This document shows, piece after piece, positions 8,444 through 16,872 of a DNA stretch of 40,227 bases. Location of the stretch: assembly GCA_902780305.1 (NCBI GenBank), contig CACZFB010000034.1, positions 1 to 40,227 on the forward strand, written 5' to 3'. Numbering within the stretch: position 1 is the stretch's first letter; the number at the start of each line of letters is the position of its first letter. Position numbers and translations under genes: made by a program. This DNA comes from an uncultured Coriobacteriaceae bacterium (lineage in GTDB: Bacteria; Actinomycetota; Coriobacteriia; Coriobacteriales; Atopobiaceae). Below the pieces are notes generated by a model. The model was not told the DNA's origin. It worked only from the letters and a program-made list of their open reading frames with translations, and ran no database searches.

Positions 8444-9289
8444 CTACGCGAAGTCCCAGCGGTGGAAGATGGGCTCCATGTGGTCATAGGTGCAGAAACC
8501 CGCGAAGCCCAGGTATGCCAGATAGTGCTGGAAGTGCCGCAGATAAGCACCAAGGTGCTCCGGCGCGTGGGAGTCCGAGCCCAATGTGAGCACAGTGCCG
8601 CCCAGATCGCGGTAGAGCTCCAGGATCTCGCGCGCGGGCTGGGAGTCTGCGAGGCCGTAGCGTACGCTCGAGGTGTTGAGCTCGATTCCCTTGCCCTGCG
8701 CGATCGCATACTCCAACGTGGCGGCCACCAGGTCGCGGTTGGCCGGGAAGGGGAGCGGGCCAGCTGGGTCGTAGCGCTTGATAAGATCGAGGTGCGCGAG
8801 CACGCTCCAGTGTTCGAAGCTGGTTGCAACACCGAAGAGCTCCTGGTAGTAGGCACGGTTGTACTCCTGCTGCGTGTGACCCTCCTGGAACTCGCCCGTC
8901 CAGAACTCGCGGTCTTCCACCTGATGGATGGAGAGCAAGGTGAAGTCGAGTTGGTCTCCCCAGCGGTCCCATAGAGCGTTGAACGTGCCGATCGTGTGCG
9001 TTTGCACGCCAAACTCCAGGCCGCACTTGACGGTGATGCGGTTGGCCCAGCGCTCACGCAGCTCGGCGATGCAGGGAAAGTATGCCGCATAGTCCACGTT
9101 GAGCATGCGCTGACCCTCCATCACCTTTGCGCTCAGCGCGTCCTCCCAGTCGGGCTTGATGCCATAGTCCACGTGGTCGGTGAAGCAGATTTCGTCGAGG
9201 TTCTGTTTCCAGGCGTCGGCCACGACCTTCTCGGGGGTGTACCAGGAGTCGTCAGAGAACACGCAGTGCAGGTGATAATCGGCGAGCAT
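8444..9289 (-). CDS. hisK: Histidinol-phosphatase, PHP type
   Basis: 281-residue PHP-superfamily phosphoesterase of the HisK type, which hydrolyses histidinol phosphate to histidinol in histidine biosynthesis. The N-terminal metal motif is DYHLHCVFSDDS with H6 and H8. Next come EICFTDHVDYG, GLEFGVQTHTI, FTLLSIHQVEDREFW, VLAHLDLIKRYDP and TLGSDSHAPEHLG, each supplying expected metal-binding His, Glu or Asp residues in the usual order. The start at 9289 has GGAAAGG nearby. No other histidine gene is present, so in this genome the step may be encoded apart from the his operon. Other PHP phosphatases are possible, but the motif set fits HisK closely. Confidence 0.87.
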   Translation of the reverse strand: MLADYHLHCVFSDDSWYTPEKVVADAWKQNLDEICFTDHVDYGIKPDWEDALSAKVMEGQRMLNVDYAAYFPCIAELRERWANRITVKCGLEFGVQTHTIGTFNALWDRWGDQLDFTLLSIHQVEDREFWTGEFQEGHTQQEYNRAYYQELFGVATSFEHWSVLAHLDLIKRYDPAGPLPFPANRDLVAATLEYAIAQGKGIELNTSSVRYGLADSQPAREILELYRDLGGTVLTLGSDSHAPEHLGAYLRHFQHYLAYLGFAGFCTYDHMEPIFHRWDFA

Positions 9290-9455
9290 GTACAGTACCT
9301 TTCCAAGTCTGGGCTCTTGTGTTGAAGTTACTTCTATTCTACGTGCGTTGCCGCTGTTCGCAAAGCGCCAGGTCTATGGCTACGCGCTGACGCACGATGC
9401 GCCTTCACCCGCCGTCGTGCCTCTTCCTCGTCCCACGGATGGAGAAACGCCGTGT

Positions 9456-10565
9456 CTATAGGTAGTCCTCAAGATGTTCGTAGAACTCGTCGCCGTAGGG
9501 GTCCGGATTCTCCTCGTCGAGGTTATCGGGACCCCACGTAACGCCCTCCTCAAGGATGAGTTCCTCTACGTCCTCAGCGGTGGCGCTCGAGCGGTCGATA
9601 TAGGTCGTGCGCCACGAATAGGCATCTCGCCCGCCATCGACGCGTGTCTTGGTCCTCTCCGTCGTTATCTCCAGGATTTCCTGGGGAAGCCTGAGACCGT
9701 TCTCGAGCACCTTCTCCAGAATCCTCGCAGCCGCGTCGGACAGTTCTGAGGCGAATGCGTACACCTCAGCGTCGCTGAGCATCTGCGAGGAGGTGTCGTG
9801 GGGAAGCGCGTCGAGATTGGCGGTGAGCAGCATGCGTTCGTAGGCGGCTGCGAACGGTACCACCGGCATCGTTGATGTCCCGCGCAGCCTAGAGAGCATC
9901 TGGATTCCCGCCCTGTCGAGGTCTCCCCACCACAGGAGGGTGACCACGCCGTTGAAGGAGTACCTGGAGGAAAGGTCATCCCTAAACCTGTCGAGCACAC
10001 CGCGTGCCAGCGCGCCCGAGCCCTCGCAGTATGCGGCACCGTCTACGTTCGTCCCAAACACCATGGTGGCCGCGCCCTGCAGCATGGCGCGCATGGCGAG
10101 CCACGGGTCGAGGTTCTCGCTCAGCACGATGGCCACCGACCTCCTGCCAGAGAGGTCGCCAGCGATGAAGTGGTGGAACGACCCCTCCTTGCGGCCACGT
10201 ATGGAGCGCGACCCTTTCGTGGCGATACCCAGCGTGGAGTAGTCTACGCCGATGCGCCTCAGCACGTAAGGGAACGCCGTCACGCTCTGCGGGTGTCGGA
10301 AGTTGACAAGGGTCTTCTCGTCGCCGAATATCTCCAAGGATCGCTCCCTTGGGGTCTTCCAGGCAACTTTGCGCCCCTGGTTGCGACGAATCCATGCGGC
10401 TGTGGCCTCGAGCTCGCGGCGCCATGCCAAGAGGCTCTTGCTATGCCGCGCGAGCCAACCGTTTCTGGTCATGCAGATGGGCAGCGATTCGAGTAGGCGT
10501 TCGGCCTCGGCACCAAGCCAGCCCGCTCCAGTGGCTCCTCGTTGCACATTTCGGTTTCCCAACAC
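9456..10565 (-). CDS. JetD-like TOPRIM protein (DUF2220), orphan
   Basis: 369-residue protein resembling Wadjet component JetD. The C-terminal half has a TOPRIM-like pattern: strand and glutamate in VAIVLSENLDPWLAM (E150) and the acidic DxD in LWWGDLDRAGIQMLSRLR (D215, D217), matching the family's YWGDIDxxG block. A YSTLGIATKGSRSIRGR segment precedes it at about 109-125. In Wadjet, JetD nicks or cleaves plasmid DNA after extrusion by the SMC-like JetABC complex. No jetA, jetB or jetC lies here: the neighbours are a phosphatase and a secreted repeat protein. GTG at 10565 is preceded by AGGAGG at ideal spacing, so the start is firm. It could be an orphan, a relic of a lost system, or a stand-alone nuclease. 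Family call moderate, role unknown. Confidence 0.7.
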   Translation of the reverse strand: MLGNRNVQRGATGAGWLGAEAERLLESLPICMTRNGWLARHSKSLLAWRRELEATAAWIRRNQGRKVAWKTPRERSLEIFGDEKTLVNFRHPQSVTAFPYVLRRIGVDYSTLGIATKGSRSIRGRKEGSFHHFIAGDLSGRRSVAIVLSENLDPWLAMRAMLQGAATMVFGTNVDGAAYCEGSGALARGVLDRFRDDLSSRYSFNGVVTLLWWGDLDRAGIQMLSRLRGTSTMPVVPFAAAYERMLLTANLDALPHDTSSQMLSDAEVYAFASELSDAAARILEKVLENGLRLPQEILEITTERTKTRVDGGRDAYSWRTTYIDRSSATAEDVEELILEEGVTWGPDNLDEENPDPYGDEFYEHLEDYL

Positions 10566-10840
10566 CTGTTACCTCCTACCTCCGCATGCAATGCACCCAA
10601 ATGCTAGCACTCGCATGTTGGGCTACCGTTGACATCGTTCGGCATCTCGTTTTACGTACCATTGGAGCTGACCATGGCAAACTCTGAGCACGACGGTCCT
10701 TTGCCGAGTGGAGAAAGCATCTACGACACGGAATGTCCCATACTCTGGGCCCATAACGGAAGGGGACGCCGAGAGTTGCGCTCCCGACGTCCCAGTAAGA
10801 TTTGAATGGAGTTACGTACTCGACTCATGGCCGCCGTAAA

Positions 10841-12553
10841 CTAGCGGTCGCAACCTTTGCAGGCGGTACGGCCCATTGCTATGGCCTCGGCAATCGAAAT
10901 CTCCTTGAGCTCGTTGCCCCTGACGTAGCGACAATTCGGATCAAGATGATACTTTTCGCCAGCGGTTGCGATCCAGCACACTGGTTCGTCCTCGTCCTCC
11001 GGCTCGGGCTCTGCCTCTGCCTCCGGCTCGGGCTCCGGCTCCGGCTCGGGCTCCGGCTCAGGCTCTGCCTCTGCCTCCGGCTCGGGCTCGTCCTCCGGCT
11101 CGGGCTCTGCCTCCGGCTCTGCCACCGGCTCAGGCTCTGCCTCTGCCTCTGCCTCCGGCTCCGGCTCTAGCACTGGATCGATCTGCTGCTCTTCGAACTC
11201 CGAGGATTTCTCTTGCTCAGCCTCCTCCTCGAGCTTTGCCTGTGTCTCGAGTTCGGCCTGTTCCTCTGCTATGGCAGCTTCAAGCTCTGCCCGATCTTCA
11301 GGCAGATGGGCGATTGCGTCCGCCAACTGCTTCGTCAGCTCATCGCCTACGCCCTCAAGGCCTGTGTAGGCGGGCTTGCTCTCATCCTCCGAGAAGCTGA
11401 ACACGCACTCGTCGGGACTCTGCCCAAATAGGATGCTCAGGCTCACATCCTTCGCTTCTCCTCCCTCGAAGTCGGAGTCGAGAGAAAAAGCTTTGCTCTT
11501 GTTTGCGAACTCCAATACGGGAAGGCTGCTCGCATCGCGCTTCTCGTCAGACGTATTCGTCACCTTTGCGCTCATCTCGAGCATGGGAGCCATAAAATGA
11601 GAATCGCCGTCAACATCCTCTACATTCTCTACGTCGTATACGACATCCTCGAATACAAAACCTTTGGAGAGCTTCTCCTGCTCCAAGGCCTTTTGGGCAT
11701 CCTCGATGCCGTCCGCCATCCGCGCGAACTCCTGCGTGATGGCCTCCGCTACGCCATCAAGACCATTGAGTATCGCCTTGATTTCTCCCTTCCTAAAGGC
11801 AAACGACCATTTGTCCCAAACAGGGAACGCTCTGCTCACGCTCATGAACTTGGTCTCGCCGGGTTGTAGCTCCTCACTGCCATCCAGGATGAGCGACAAG
11901 AACTCACGCCCGTCCATAAAGGACAGCTGGGGCAGGGCATCTGCGCCTAGCGTCTCGTTCGATGCGTTTGTAACGCGACCGGAGAGCTTGAGGAGCGGGA
12001 GCAGTCGATGTCCGGAATCGTCCAGTTCGTACTCAACAGACCAACTCACGTCGTTAAACGACAATGCGGGATCGACTGGTTCCGGGTCAGCCTCCGATTC
12101 CTCATCAGCATCGGAATCGGCCTCGGGCTCGGGCTCCGGCTCGGGCTCCGGCTCGGGCTCAGCCTCCGGCTCTGCCTCTGCCTCCGGCTCGGGCTCGTCC
12201 TCTGGCTCGGCCTCCGGCTCCGCCTCGTCCTCCGGCTCGGCCTCGTCCTCTGGCTCGGCCTCCGGCTCCGCCTCGTCCTCCGGCTCGGCCTCCGGCTCTG
12301 CCTCGGCCTCCGGCTCGGGCTCCGGCTCGGGCTCGGCCTCCGGCTCAGCCTCCGGCTCTGCCTCGGGCTCAGCCTCCGGCTCGTCCTCGGGCTCACCTTG
12401 CGTATTCGCTTCTGCGGCAGATGCCGTCAAAACGAGCGTGGAAATGAGCCCTTGGGTAAGGGCCGCACGCACGGGTTCTGTCAGCAGAAACAGGGAAGAC
12501 TGCCTGAGCAACCTCATTGGGAATTGATAGTCGTACAGCATGAATCGCTCCAT
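10841..12553 (-). CDS. Secreted Pro-Glu repeat protein with two Ig-like domains and Cys tail
   Basis: About 570 residues. A hydrophobic stretch [16 protein letters not shown] within the first 50 residues suggests a signal peptide or membrane anchor. A long (EP/EA/ED)n linker follows, then two copies of a domain related to each other: [14 protein letters not shown]...[15 protein letters not shown] and [15 protein letters not shown]...[16 protein letters not shown] Glu-rich coiled stretch, a second Pro-Glu linker, and a C-terminal module with [10 protein letters not shown] and [10 protein letters not shown] come last. That tail fits a small metal-binding beta-ribbon. The architecture suggests a cell-surface protein with acidic spacers. 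ATG 12553 is chosen; TTG 12592 is possible. No sortase motif is seen. Function unknown. The gene shows very repetitive DNA and may vary in length between strains. Confidence 0.75.
   Translation of the reverse strand: MERFMLYDYQFPMRLLRQSSLFLLTEPVRAALTQGLISTLVLTASAAEANTQGEPEDEPEAEPEAEPEAEPEAEPEPEPEPEAEAEPEAEPEDEAEPEAEPEDEAEPEDEAEPEAEPEDEPEPEAEAEPEAEPEPEPEPEPEPEADSDADEESEADPEPVDPALSFNDVSWSVEYELDDSGHRLLPLLKLSGRVTNASNETLGADALPQLSFMDGREFLSLILDGSEELQPGETKFMSVSRAFPVWDKWSFAFRKGEIKAILNGLDGVAEAITQEFARMADGIEDAQKALEQEKLSKGFVFEDVVYDVENVEDVDGDSHFMAPMLEMSAKVTNTSDEKRDASSLPVLEFANKSKAFSLDSDFEGGEAKDVSLSILFGQSPDECVFSFSEDESKPAYTGLEGVGDELTKQLADAIAHLPEDRAELEAAIAEEQAELETQAKLEEEAEQEKSSEFEEQQIDPVLEPEPEAEAEAEPEPVAEPEAEPEPEDEPEPEAEAEPEPEPEPEPEPEPEAEAEPEPEDEDEPVCWIATAGEKYHLDPNCRYVRGNELKEISIAEAIAMGRTACKGCDR
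10990..11170. repeat. Low-complexity Pro-Glu coding repeat, C-terminal block
   Basis: Imperfect 6- and 12-bp units of GGCTCSGGCTCY (plus strand) encode the second acidic Pro-Glu linker of the surface protein. Slippage could change its length without shifting frame, since units are multiples of three. Confidence 0.85.
12118..12402. repeat. Low-complexity Pro-Glu coding repeat, N-terminal block
   Basis: Same unit type as the block at 10990-11170, about 285 bp, encoding [13 protein letters not shown] repeats directly after the signal peptide region. Includes exact longer internal repeats such as CCTCGTCCTCCGGCTCGGCC variants, a sign of recent tandem duplication. Confidence 0.85.
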
Positions 12554-12714
12554 TGTTATTTCGGGCACCTTCAAAACTTCCTTTAGCTGCAATTGTATGC
12601 ATCTTTACCAGCATTTTTGACGCTTTTCGGCCAAAAAGGACATCTTCGGTCGAAGATGAGGTGCCGATGGTTTACCAAAACGCACAGGCGTTAGCCGTCG
12701 TCGGCATAATCAGC

Positions 12715-12890
12715 CTAAGCCTTATAGATACGTAACGAGATTAAGTCGGTTGCGGGCTTGGTGGACAGGTACAGTTCGCGTGCGCCGCGGTCCCTGAAGA
12801 GCCGGATGATTCACACCAGCACCGTCTGGCCATTGCCCTTGCTCTGCCCGCGTGCTAGGCGTTCTTGGTATGCTAGTTCCTGTCAACTCA
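12715..12890 (-). pseudogene. Acetyltransferase-like relic (tentative)
   Basis: The minus strand reads ELAYQERLARGQSKGNGQTV, LV, a TGA stop, then IIRLFRDRGARELYLSTKP and ATDLISLRIYKA. The order glycine-rich loop, helix, RGARELYLST strand and an NxxA-LY-like end recalls a GNAT core broken by one stop. No start or C-terminal end remains. It lies in the gene-poor stretch 12554-12994; nothing else is seen there. Confidence 0.35.
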
Positions 12891-12994
12891 ACGAAGGATA
12901 CGTCATGCTCTTGCTTGGACAGCTCAACCACACTTCAATGCTCTCGAGTGGACAGCAGGTCATTGCACGTTAGCTTGTCGACCACCGAGACGAA

Positions 12995-13474
12995 ATGGCC
13001 ACTGTTACGACTAAGCGCATCGCTGCCGAGACATTTACCTCTTCGGCGGCGGTTGTGTGACTGGCAAAGAGGCTCGGTTACGAAGGGTTCGAGCCCCTGC
13101 GCCGCGAATTGGTTGCCGAGTCGAACTACCTGAGCCAGCACTTCTGTGGCGTGGATGCAAACCACCCCTTTGTCGCGTCGGATCGACCTCTTACGATTGC
13201 AACAAAGGTGGCATCGCTCGCGCGTGAGACGGCGCAGGACACCCTCGCGCTCACCACACGCGAGCGGTTGTACTCAAAGGTTGCTGGGTTCACCGAGTTG
13301 CGCATCCAAGGAGACCTCTCGCGAGGGCAGGTGTACGAGATGCTCTCCCACGAGGGGGACTGGGTCTTCCCCAAGCGCTGGGGCATCGACTTCTATCACA
13401 CCTACGAGGAGGACCTGGCGCTCCTAGGCAGGGACGGCCTGGGCCTCAACACCATCCGCACCTCGGCTTTATGA
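12995..13474 (+). pseudogene. Composite relic: unknown protein joined to a GH1 fragment
   Basis: An open frame from ATG 12995 (MATVTTKRIAAETFTSSAAV) is interrupted by TGA at about residue 22 and then continues to the stop at 13474. The first 100 or so residues are not recognised. The last 30, [20 protein letters not shown] through NTIRTSAL, match residues 61-90 of the intact GH1 enzyme at 1873-3309 ([20 protein letters not shown]). A deletion has joined two genes. The GH1 reading continues, after a gap, at 16873. Its end overlaps the 3' end of the SpoIIE-type gene on the other strand by 6 bp. Confidence 0.7.
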
Positions 13475-15556
13475 TGCCCCTGTATACTCCAGCACCAGGA
13501 TCGTAACGTCGTCGGACTGTTCGGCGCCCTCCGCCCATGTTGCGACGTCCGCGCGAAGTGCCTCGACGAGCTCCTTCGGCCGTAGGTCACCATGTCCCGC
13601 AAGAAACTTCTCGAGCCGTGGGTTGCCGTACTCCTCCTCGCTCGCGCTAAACGCCTCGTTGACGCCGTCGGTATACAAAACGAGCTTGTCGCCCGGCTCG
13701 AGTGCCAGGGTTTCGGTTCTATACTTCGCCACCTCGAACGTCCCGAGGAACAGACCGCACTTCTTCTTGAGCCACTCCCAGGTGCCATCGTCTGCATGGT
13801 AGAGGAGCGGGAAGTTATGTCCGGCGTTCACGTAGGTAACTCTGCCGTCCACCCAGTCCAGCGTGGCAGCCCACACGGTTACGAACATGCCCGCGTCGTT
13901 GTTTGCGCACAGGTACTGGTTGGCACCGCTTATGGCCTGGGCAAGGTCTATGCCCTCGAGCATGCGATTCTCGATCTCCGCCTTTGCGGCCATCATAAAC
14001 AGGGCGCCAGGAATGCCCTTTCCGCTTACGTCGGCAATGAGGAAGCCCAGCGTTCGCTCGTCAATGAGGAAGAAGTCGAAGAAGTCGCCTCCCACCTCCT
14101 TTGCAGCATCCATGCTCGCATAGATTTCGAACTCGCCGATCTCGGGAAAGGCTGGGAACGTACGTGGCAAGGCGCTCTCCTGAATAGCTTTGGCCGTTGC
14201 GAGGTCACGTTCCATGCGACGCTCCGCCTCGTCTATGAGGTCCTCCAGCGCGCAAACCGTGGTGTTTATGCCATCGGAAAGCGCCCGGAACTCCTGCGTC
14301 TCGCGCTCTTCCACCCGCTGCTCCAAGTCGCCGTCGGTAATGAGCGAGAGGACCTTGTTGGTACGCTTGAATCCACGTACCACCACGCGGTCGAGCAGCT
14401 TGGACACCAGCACGAACACGGCCGCAAAGAGCACGAGATAGCACATGGTGTTCATAGCTAGCACCGAAGTCCTGTTCGCAAAAATGCGATCGCTTTTGGC
14501 AAATGCGGCAATGTCGTATCCGGCCACACTCGCACCCTTAAAGTAAACGATGCCCAAGGTCTCCATGTCTTGCAAAAACTGCAGCTTGCCCTCATGCAGC
14601 AAGCGTACGAATTCCGCGTCGGCAAAGGCCTGCGCGTAGGACTCGTTGCTGGTTGAAACCGTCTGCTGTCCCTTGCCGATTGCGATGCTGTCAATAAAGC
14701 CGTCTTCGTAGGAGTCAACGAGTCCCTCGACTGCCTGTTGGTCCTCCAGCCGTTGCTGCACCACGGACCCTACGTAGTTTACCTGGCTGGAGAGCGAGTC
14801 GTCCGCCTCCCCAAGCGCCTGCACGCTGGAGAATAGAAAGCTCACGCTGGTGGTAAGCAAGAAGGCACCAACCACCACGAGGAAGAGCCACCTACGGAAT
14901 ACGGTGCGAAGCGTTGGCTCAGTCTCTTCGGAAGCGAACTTGCGAATGAGCGCGCTCGAAAGCATGGCGGCAACAAGCCATACGAGCCAGTCGAAGAGCA
15001 CTTGCGCCCAAAACGACCCAGACCACATGGGGCCCGTAAGCGTCGAGAGCATGTCGCCGTAGCCGTAGGCCGCAAAGATGGCATTCAGGTAGGCAATCCA
15101 TATAACCATGAGCGTGAGCGAGGTCGCGAAGAGCGCTGCCGCGAAGGCAAGATTGCCCATCATGGTACACGCACGGTCTTTGAGCAGTCGCCTTGTTCCG
15201 TTAAGGACAAGCCAGATGACGAGCGCAAACAGGCACGTGGTCATGATCGAGCCCATGGGATTGCTAAACAGCAGCTCAAAGAAGTCCATGGGCAAAAACT
15301 GTATGCGGAGACACAGCAGACCACCAAGCAGCGCGGCGCAGCCAAGGTACACTGGCAGGCTCAGGTAAAGCGCTGCGGCGGCAAAGGGAGCAAAGAAGAG
15401 GAAGCTATGGAAACGAATGCCCATCCCTGGCAAGGTTATGGGGAAGAACGCAAGTTGGCAGAACGCAAGAGCACAGCCAACTTCCAGCAAGAGCACCACC
15501 GCAATGGTGGAGACGAGTCGATCCCTGCCTCCCGCCAACGCCTTTGTAAGCCTCAT
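13469..15556 (-). CDS. Membrane SpoIIE/RsbU-type PP2C phosphatase
   Basis: About 695 residues. The N-terminal half has several hydrophobic helices (AVVLLLEVGCALAFCQLAFF, a cluster between residues 40 and 175, and one near 215-240), then an extracytoplasmic region, another helix (CYLVLFAAVFVLVSKLL) and a HAMP-like linker (VLSLITDGDLEQRVEERE). The C-terminal domain is a metal-dependent SpoIIE phosphatase: EVGGDFFDFF, LIADVSGKGIPGALFMM, VNAGHN, LYTDGVNEAF and DDVTILVL carry the expected Asp residues. It likely turns an envelope signal into dephosphorylation of an anti-sigma antagonist; no RsbV/RsbW partner is in the window. ATG 15556 follows the small gene's stop by one base; TTG 15574 is an alternative that would overlap it. 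Confidence 0.9.
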   Translation of the reverse strand: MRLTKALAGGRDRLVSTIAVVLLLEVGCALAFCQLAFFPITLPGMGIRFHSFLFFAPFAAAALYLSLPVYLGCAALLGGLLCLRIQFLPMDFFELLFSNPMGSIMTTCLFALVIWLVLNGTRRLLKDRACTMMGNLAFAAALFATSLTLMVIWIAYLNAIFAAYGYGDMLSTLTGPMWSGSFWAQVLFDWLVWLVAAMLSSALIRKFASEETEPTLRTVFRRWLFLVVVGAFLLTTSVSFLFSSVQALGEADDSLSSQVNYVGSVVQQRLEDQQAVEGLVDSYEDGFIDSIAIGKGQQTVSTSNESYAQAFADAEFVRLLHEGKLQFLQDMETLGIVYFKGASVAGYDIAAFAKSDRIFANRTSVLAMNTMCYLVLFAAVFVLVSKLLDRVVVRGFKRTNKVLSLITDGDLEQRVEERETQEFRALSDGINTTVCALEDLIDEAERRMERDLATAKAIQESALPRTFPAFPEIGEFEIYASMDAAKEVGGDFFDFFLIDERTLGFLIADVSGKGIPGALFMMAAKAEIENRMLEGIDLAQAISGANQYLCANNDAGMFVTVWAATLDWVDGRVTYVNAGHNFPLLYHADDGTWEWLKKKCGLFLGTFEVAKYRTETLALEPGDKLVLYTDGVNEAFSASEEEYGNPRLEKFLAGHGDLRPKELVEALRADVATWAEGAEQSDDVTILVLEYTGAS

Positions 15557-15557
15557 C

Positions 15558-15725
15558 CTACTCGTCTTTGCCAAGCACGAAGTTGCAAATCATGCCTATG
15601 AGCGCACCCACGACTGGGCAAATCCAAGCAATTCCCCAGCCAGCGAACTGCGCAACCAGGAACATGACGAGTACCGACGCAACACCAATGACTCCCCAAA
15701 GCTGTCCGAGTTTATGTTTGCTCAT
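15558..15725 (-). CDS. Small two-helix membrane protein
   Basis: 55 residues, starting MSKHKLGQLWGVIGVASVLV and ending in CNFVLGKDE. Two hydrophobic helices (about 9-25 and 29-48) are joined by a GWG turn. The start is very well supported: AAAGGAGG six bases before ATG. Its stop is one base from the ATG of the SpoIIE-type phosphatase, so the two are translated together and probably work together, for example as a small accessory subunit of the sensor. It is the first gene on this side of the putative LytTR operator. Family not recognised. Confidence 0.75.
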   Translation of the reverse strand: MSKHKLGQLWGVIGVASVLVMFLVAQFAGWGIAWICPVVGALIGMICNFVLGKDE

Positions 15726-15828
15726 TATTAGCCTCCTTTAGATGGCAAGTGCGAACCTGTTCGGCAGACTTGCCAAACACTCGCTGGCATGTATGCATCA
15801 TTTTCCTATGAATAACCTGTGAGCAATT

Positions 15829-15858
15829 TACCGCTTGAACCCGAATACCTACCGCTTG
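15829..15858. promoter_or_regulatory. LytTR-like operator: two 9-bp direct repeats
   Basis: TACCGCTTG occurs at 15829-15837 and 15850-15858, separated by exactly 12 bp (21-bp period, two helical turns). This is the layout known for LytTR-domain binding sites (two 9-bp direct repeats 12-13 bp apart), and ACCGCTTG is close to the known ACCGTTNAG-type half-site. It lies between the divergent small-membrane-protein/SpoIIE operon and the LytTR gene itself, which points to autoregulation and joint control. Confidence 0.6.
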
Positions 15859-15942
15859 TCACGCAAGACCGCCTTTTGTGGCAGCGTGGGGTACTCTTCG
15901 CCGGAAGTATGGGGGCACATGGCTCATAGGCAAGGCGGAATC

Positions 15943-16401
15943 GTGAAACGGGTTGTCGTTCGGTTTGAGGAAAACAGGGACGAGGCAAGCATTCAGGTGC
16001 TCTTCCAGGCATCGAGTACGGACGCGCAAGTGGAAGAACTCATGAATCGAGTGCGCGAACCCTTTGTGGGCAGCCTTGCTGTCGTTGACCCCACTGGCTC
16101 CACCGTGATTCTGCCATTGGAGCGCATCGTCAGCATTTCCTCGGACTTCAAGCGCCTTAAGGTGCTGGCGGACAACGACGAGTACTGGATTAAGGCATCA
16201 CTCCAAGAGATGGAACGGATGCTCGTTCCGAACATGTTTTTGCGCATCTCGCGCTACGAGATCGTAAATCTGCGCAAGGTGCGTCGCTTTGACTTTACGA
16301 TATCGGGGACCCTGCGCATCGAGTTCGACCAAGGTGCCGAAACGTGGGCATCGCGGCGCTACATACCCGCAATCAGGCAACGCCTCAAGGAAGGGAGCTG
16401 A
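15943..16401 (+). CDS. LytTR DNA-binding domain regulator (stand-alone)
   Basis: 152-residue transcriptional regulator with a C-terminal LytTR domain and no receiver domain. Domain hallmarks: ILPLERIVSISSDFKRLKVL, then EYWIKASLQEMERMLVPNMF, then LRISRYEIVNLRKVRRFDF (the F-RIHRSxIVN motif) and a C-terminal SRRYIPAIRQRL. GTG 15943 with AAGGCGG upstream is chosen since it gives the usual short N-terminal part (VKRVVVRFEEN); upstream ATGs at 15835 and 15919 add unmatched residues. It is followed 6 nt later by a DUF3021 gene, a pair seen across Firmicutes and Coriobacteriia in which the membrane protein is thought to modulate the regulator. It probably binds the direct repeats at 15829-15858. Confidence 0.9.
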   Translation: MKRVVVRFEENRDEASIQVLFQASSTDAQVEELMNRVREPFVGSLAVVDPTGSTVILPLERIVSISSDFKRLKVLADNDEYWIKASLQEMERMLVPNMFLRISRYEIVNLRKVRRFDFTISGTLRIEFDQGAETWASRRYIPAIRQRLKEGS

Positions 16402-16407
16402 TGCGCT

Positions 16408-16866
16408 GTGACTATCGGGCTGCTCAAGCGAGCGGTATGCGGCTTTGTCCTTGGCATGGTCATGGGCGCCCTTATGGTCGTCGCCATATCCTTTGCCTCT
16501 GGCAACGGTTCGCTGGTCCTTCCCGCAAGATTTCTCGAGATAACGGGAAGTGAGGCAGGTGCCTTGCTCGCCCACATGCTGGTTTCGGGGGCGTATGGTG
16601 TCATCCCCATGGCCGGTACGCTCATATACGAGCTTGACTCGTGGGGACTGCTCAAACAGGCAGTGGTTCACTACGCAAGCTATACCGTGGCGTTCATATG
16701 CTTTGGCATTGCCTTCGAATGGATTGATCCCACCTTGGATAGTATAGGTATTATGGCAGGCATATTCGCCATATGTCACTGCATCATTTGGCTCATTATG
16801 TATAACCGATACCGACTGGAGATCAAGCAGCTCAACGAGCTGCTGTCCAAGACAAAAACGTTATAG
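16408..16866 (+). CDS. DUF3021 membrane protein
   Basis: 152 residues with four predicted membrane helices: GFVLGMVMGALMVVAISFAS (about 12-31), a weak one near 52-75, AVVHYASYTVAFICFGIAF (about 85-103) and SIGIMAGIFAICHCIIWLIM (about 112-131), then a basic/helical tail (YNRYRLEIKQLNELLSK). Typical length and layout for DUF3021. GTG 16408 is preceded by AAGGGAG (16390-16396), which overlaps the end of the LytTR gene, so the two are coupled. The likely role is membrane control of the LytTR regulator. Known from the family: the association. Not known: the signal. Confidence 0.88.
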   Translation: MTIGLLKRAVCGFVLGMVMGALMVVAISFASGNGSLVLPARFLEITGSEAGALLAHMLVSGAYGVIPMAGTLIYELDSWGLLKQAVVHYASYTVAFICFGIAFEWIDPTLDSIGIMAGIFAICHCIIWLIMYNRYRLEIKQLNELLSKTKTL

Positions 16867-16872
16867 GGGGCT

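Noticed and set aside
10990..12402. Repeat blocks as a CRISPR or minisatellite of non-coding type
   Set aside because: Units are in frame within one long gene and encode a plausible acidic linker.
10841..12447. Long open frames rich in Leu/Arg/Ser or Pro on the plus strand across the repeat protein
   Set aside because: They are shadows of the GAG/CCG-type repeats of the minus-strand gene; composition is unnatural and no ribosome sites fit.
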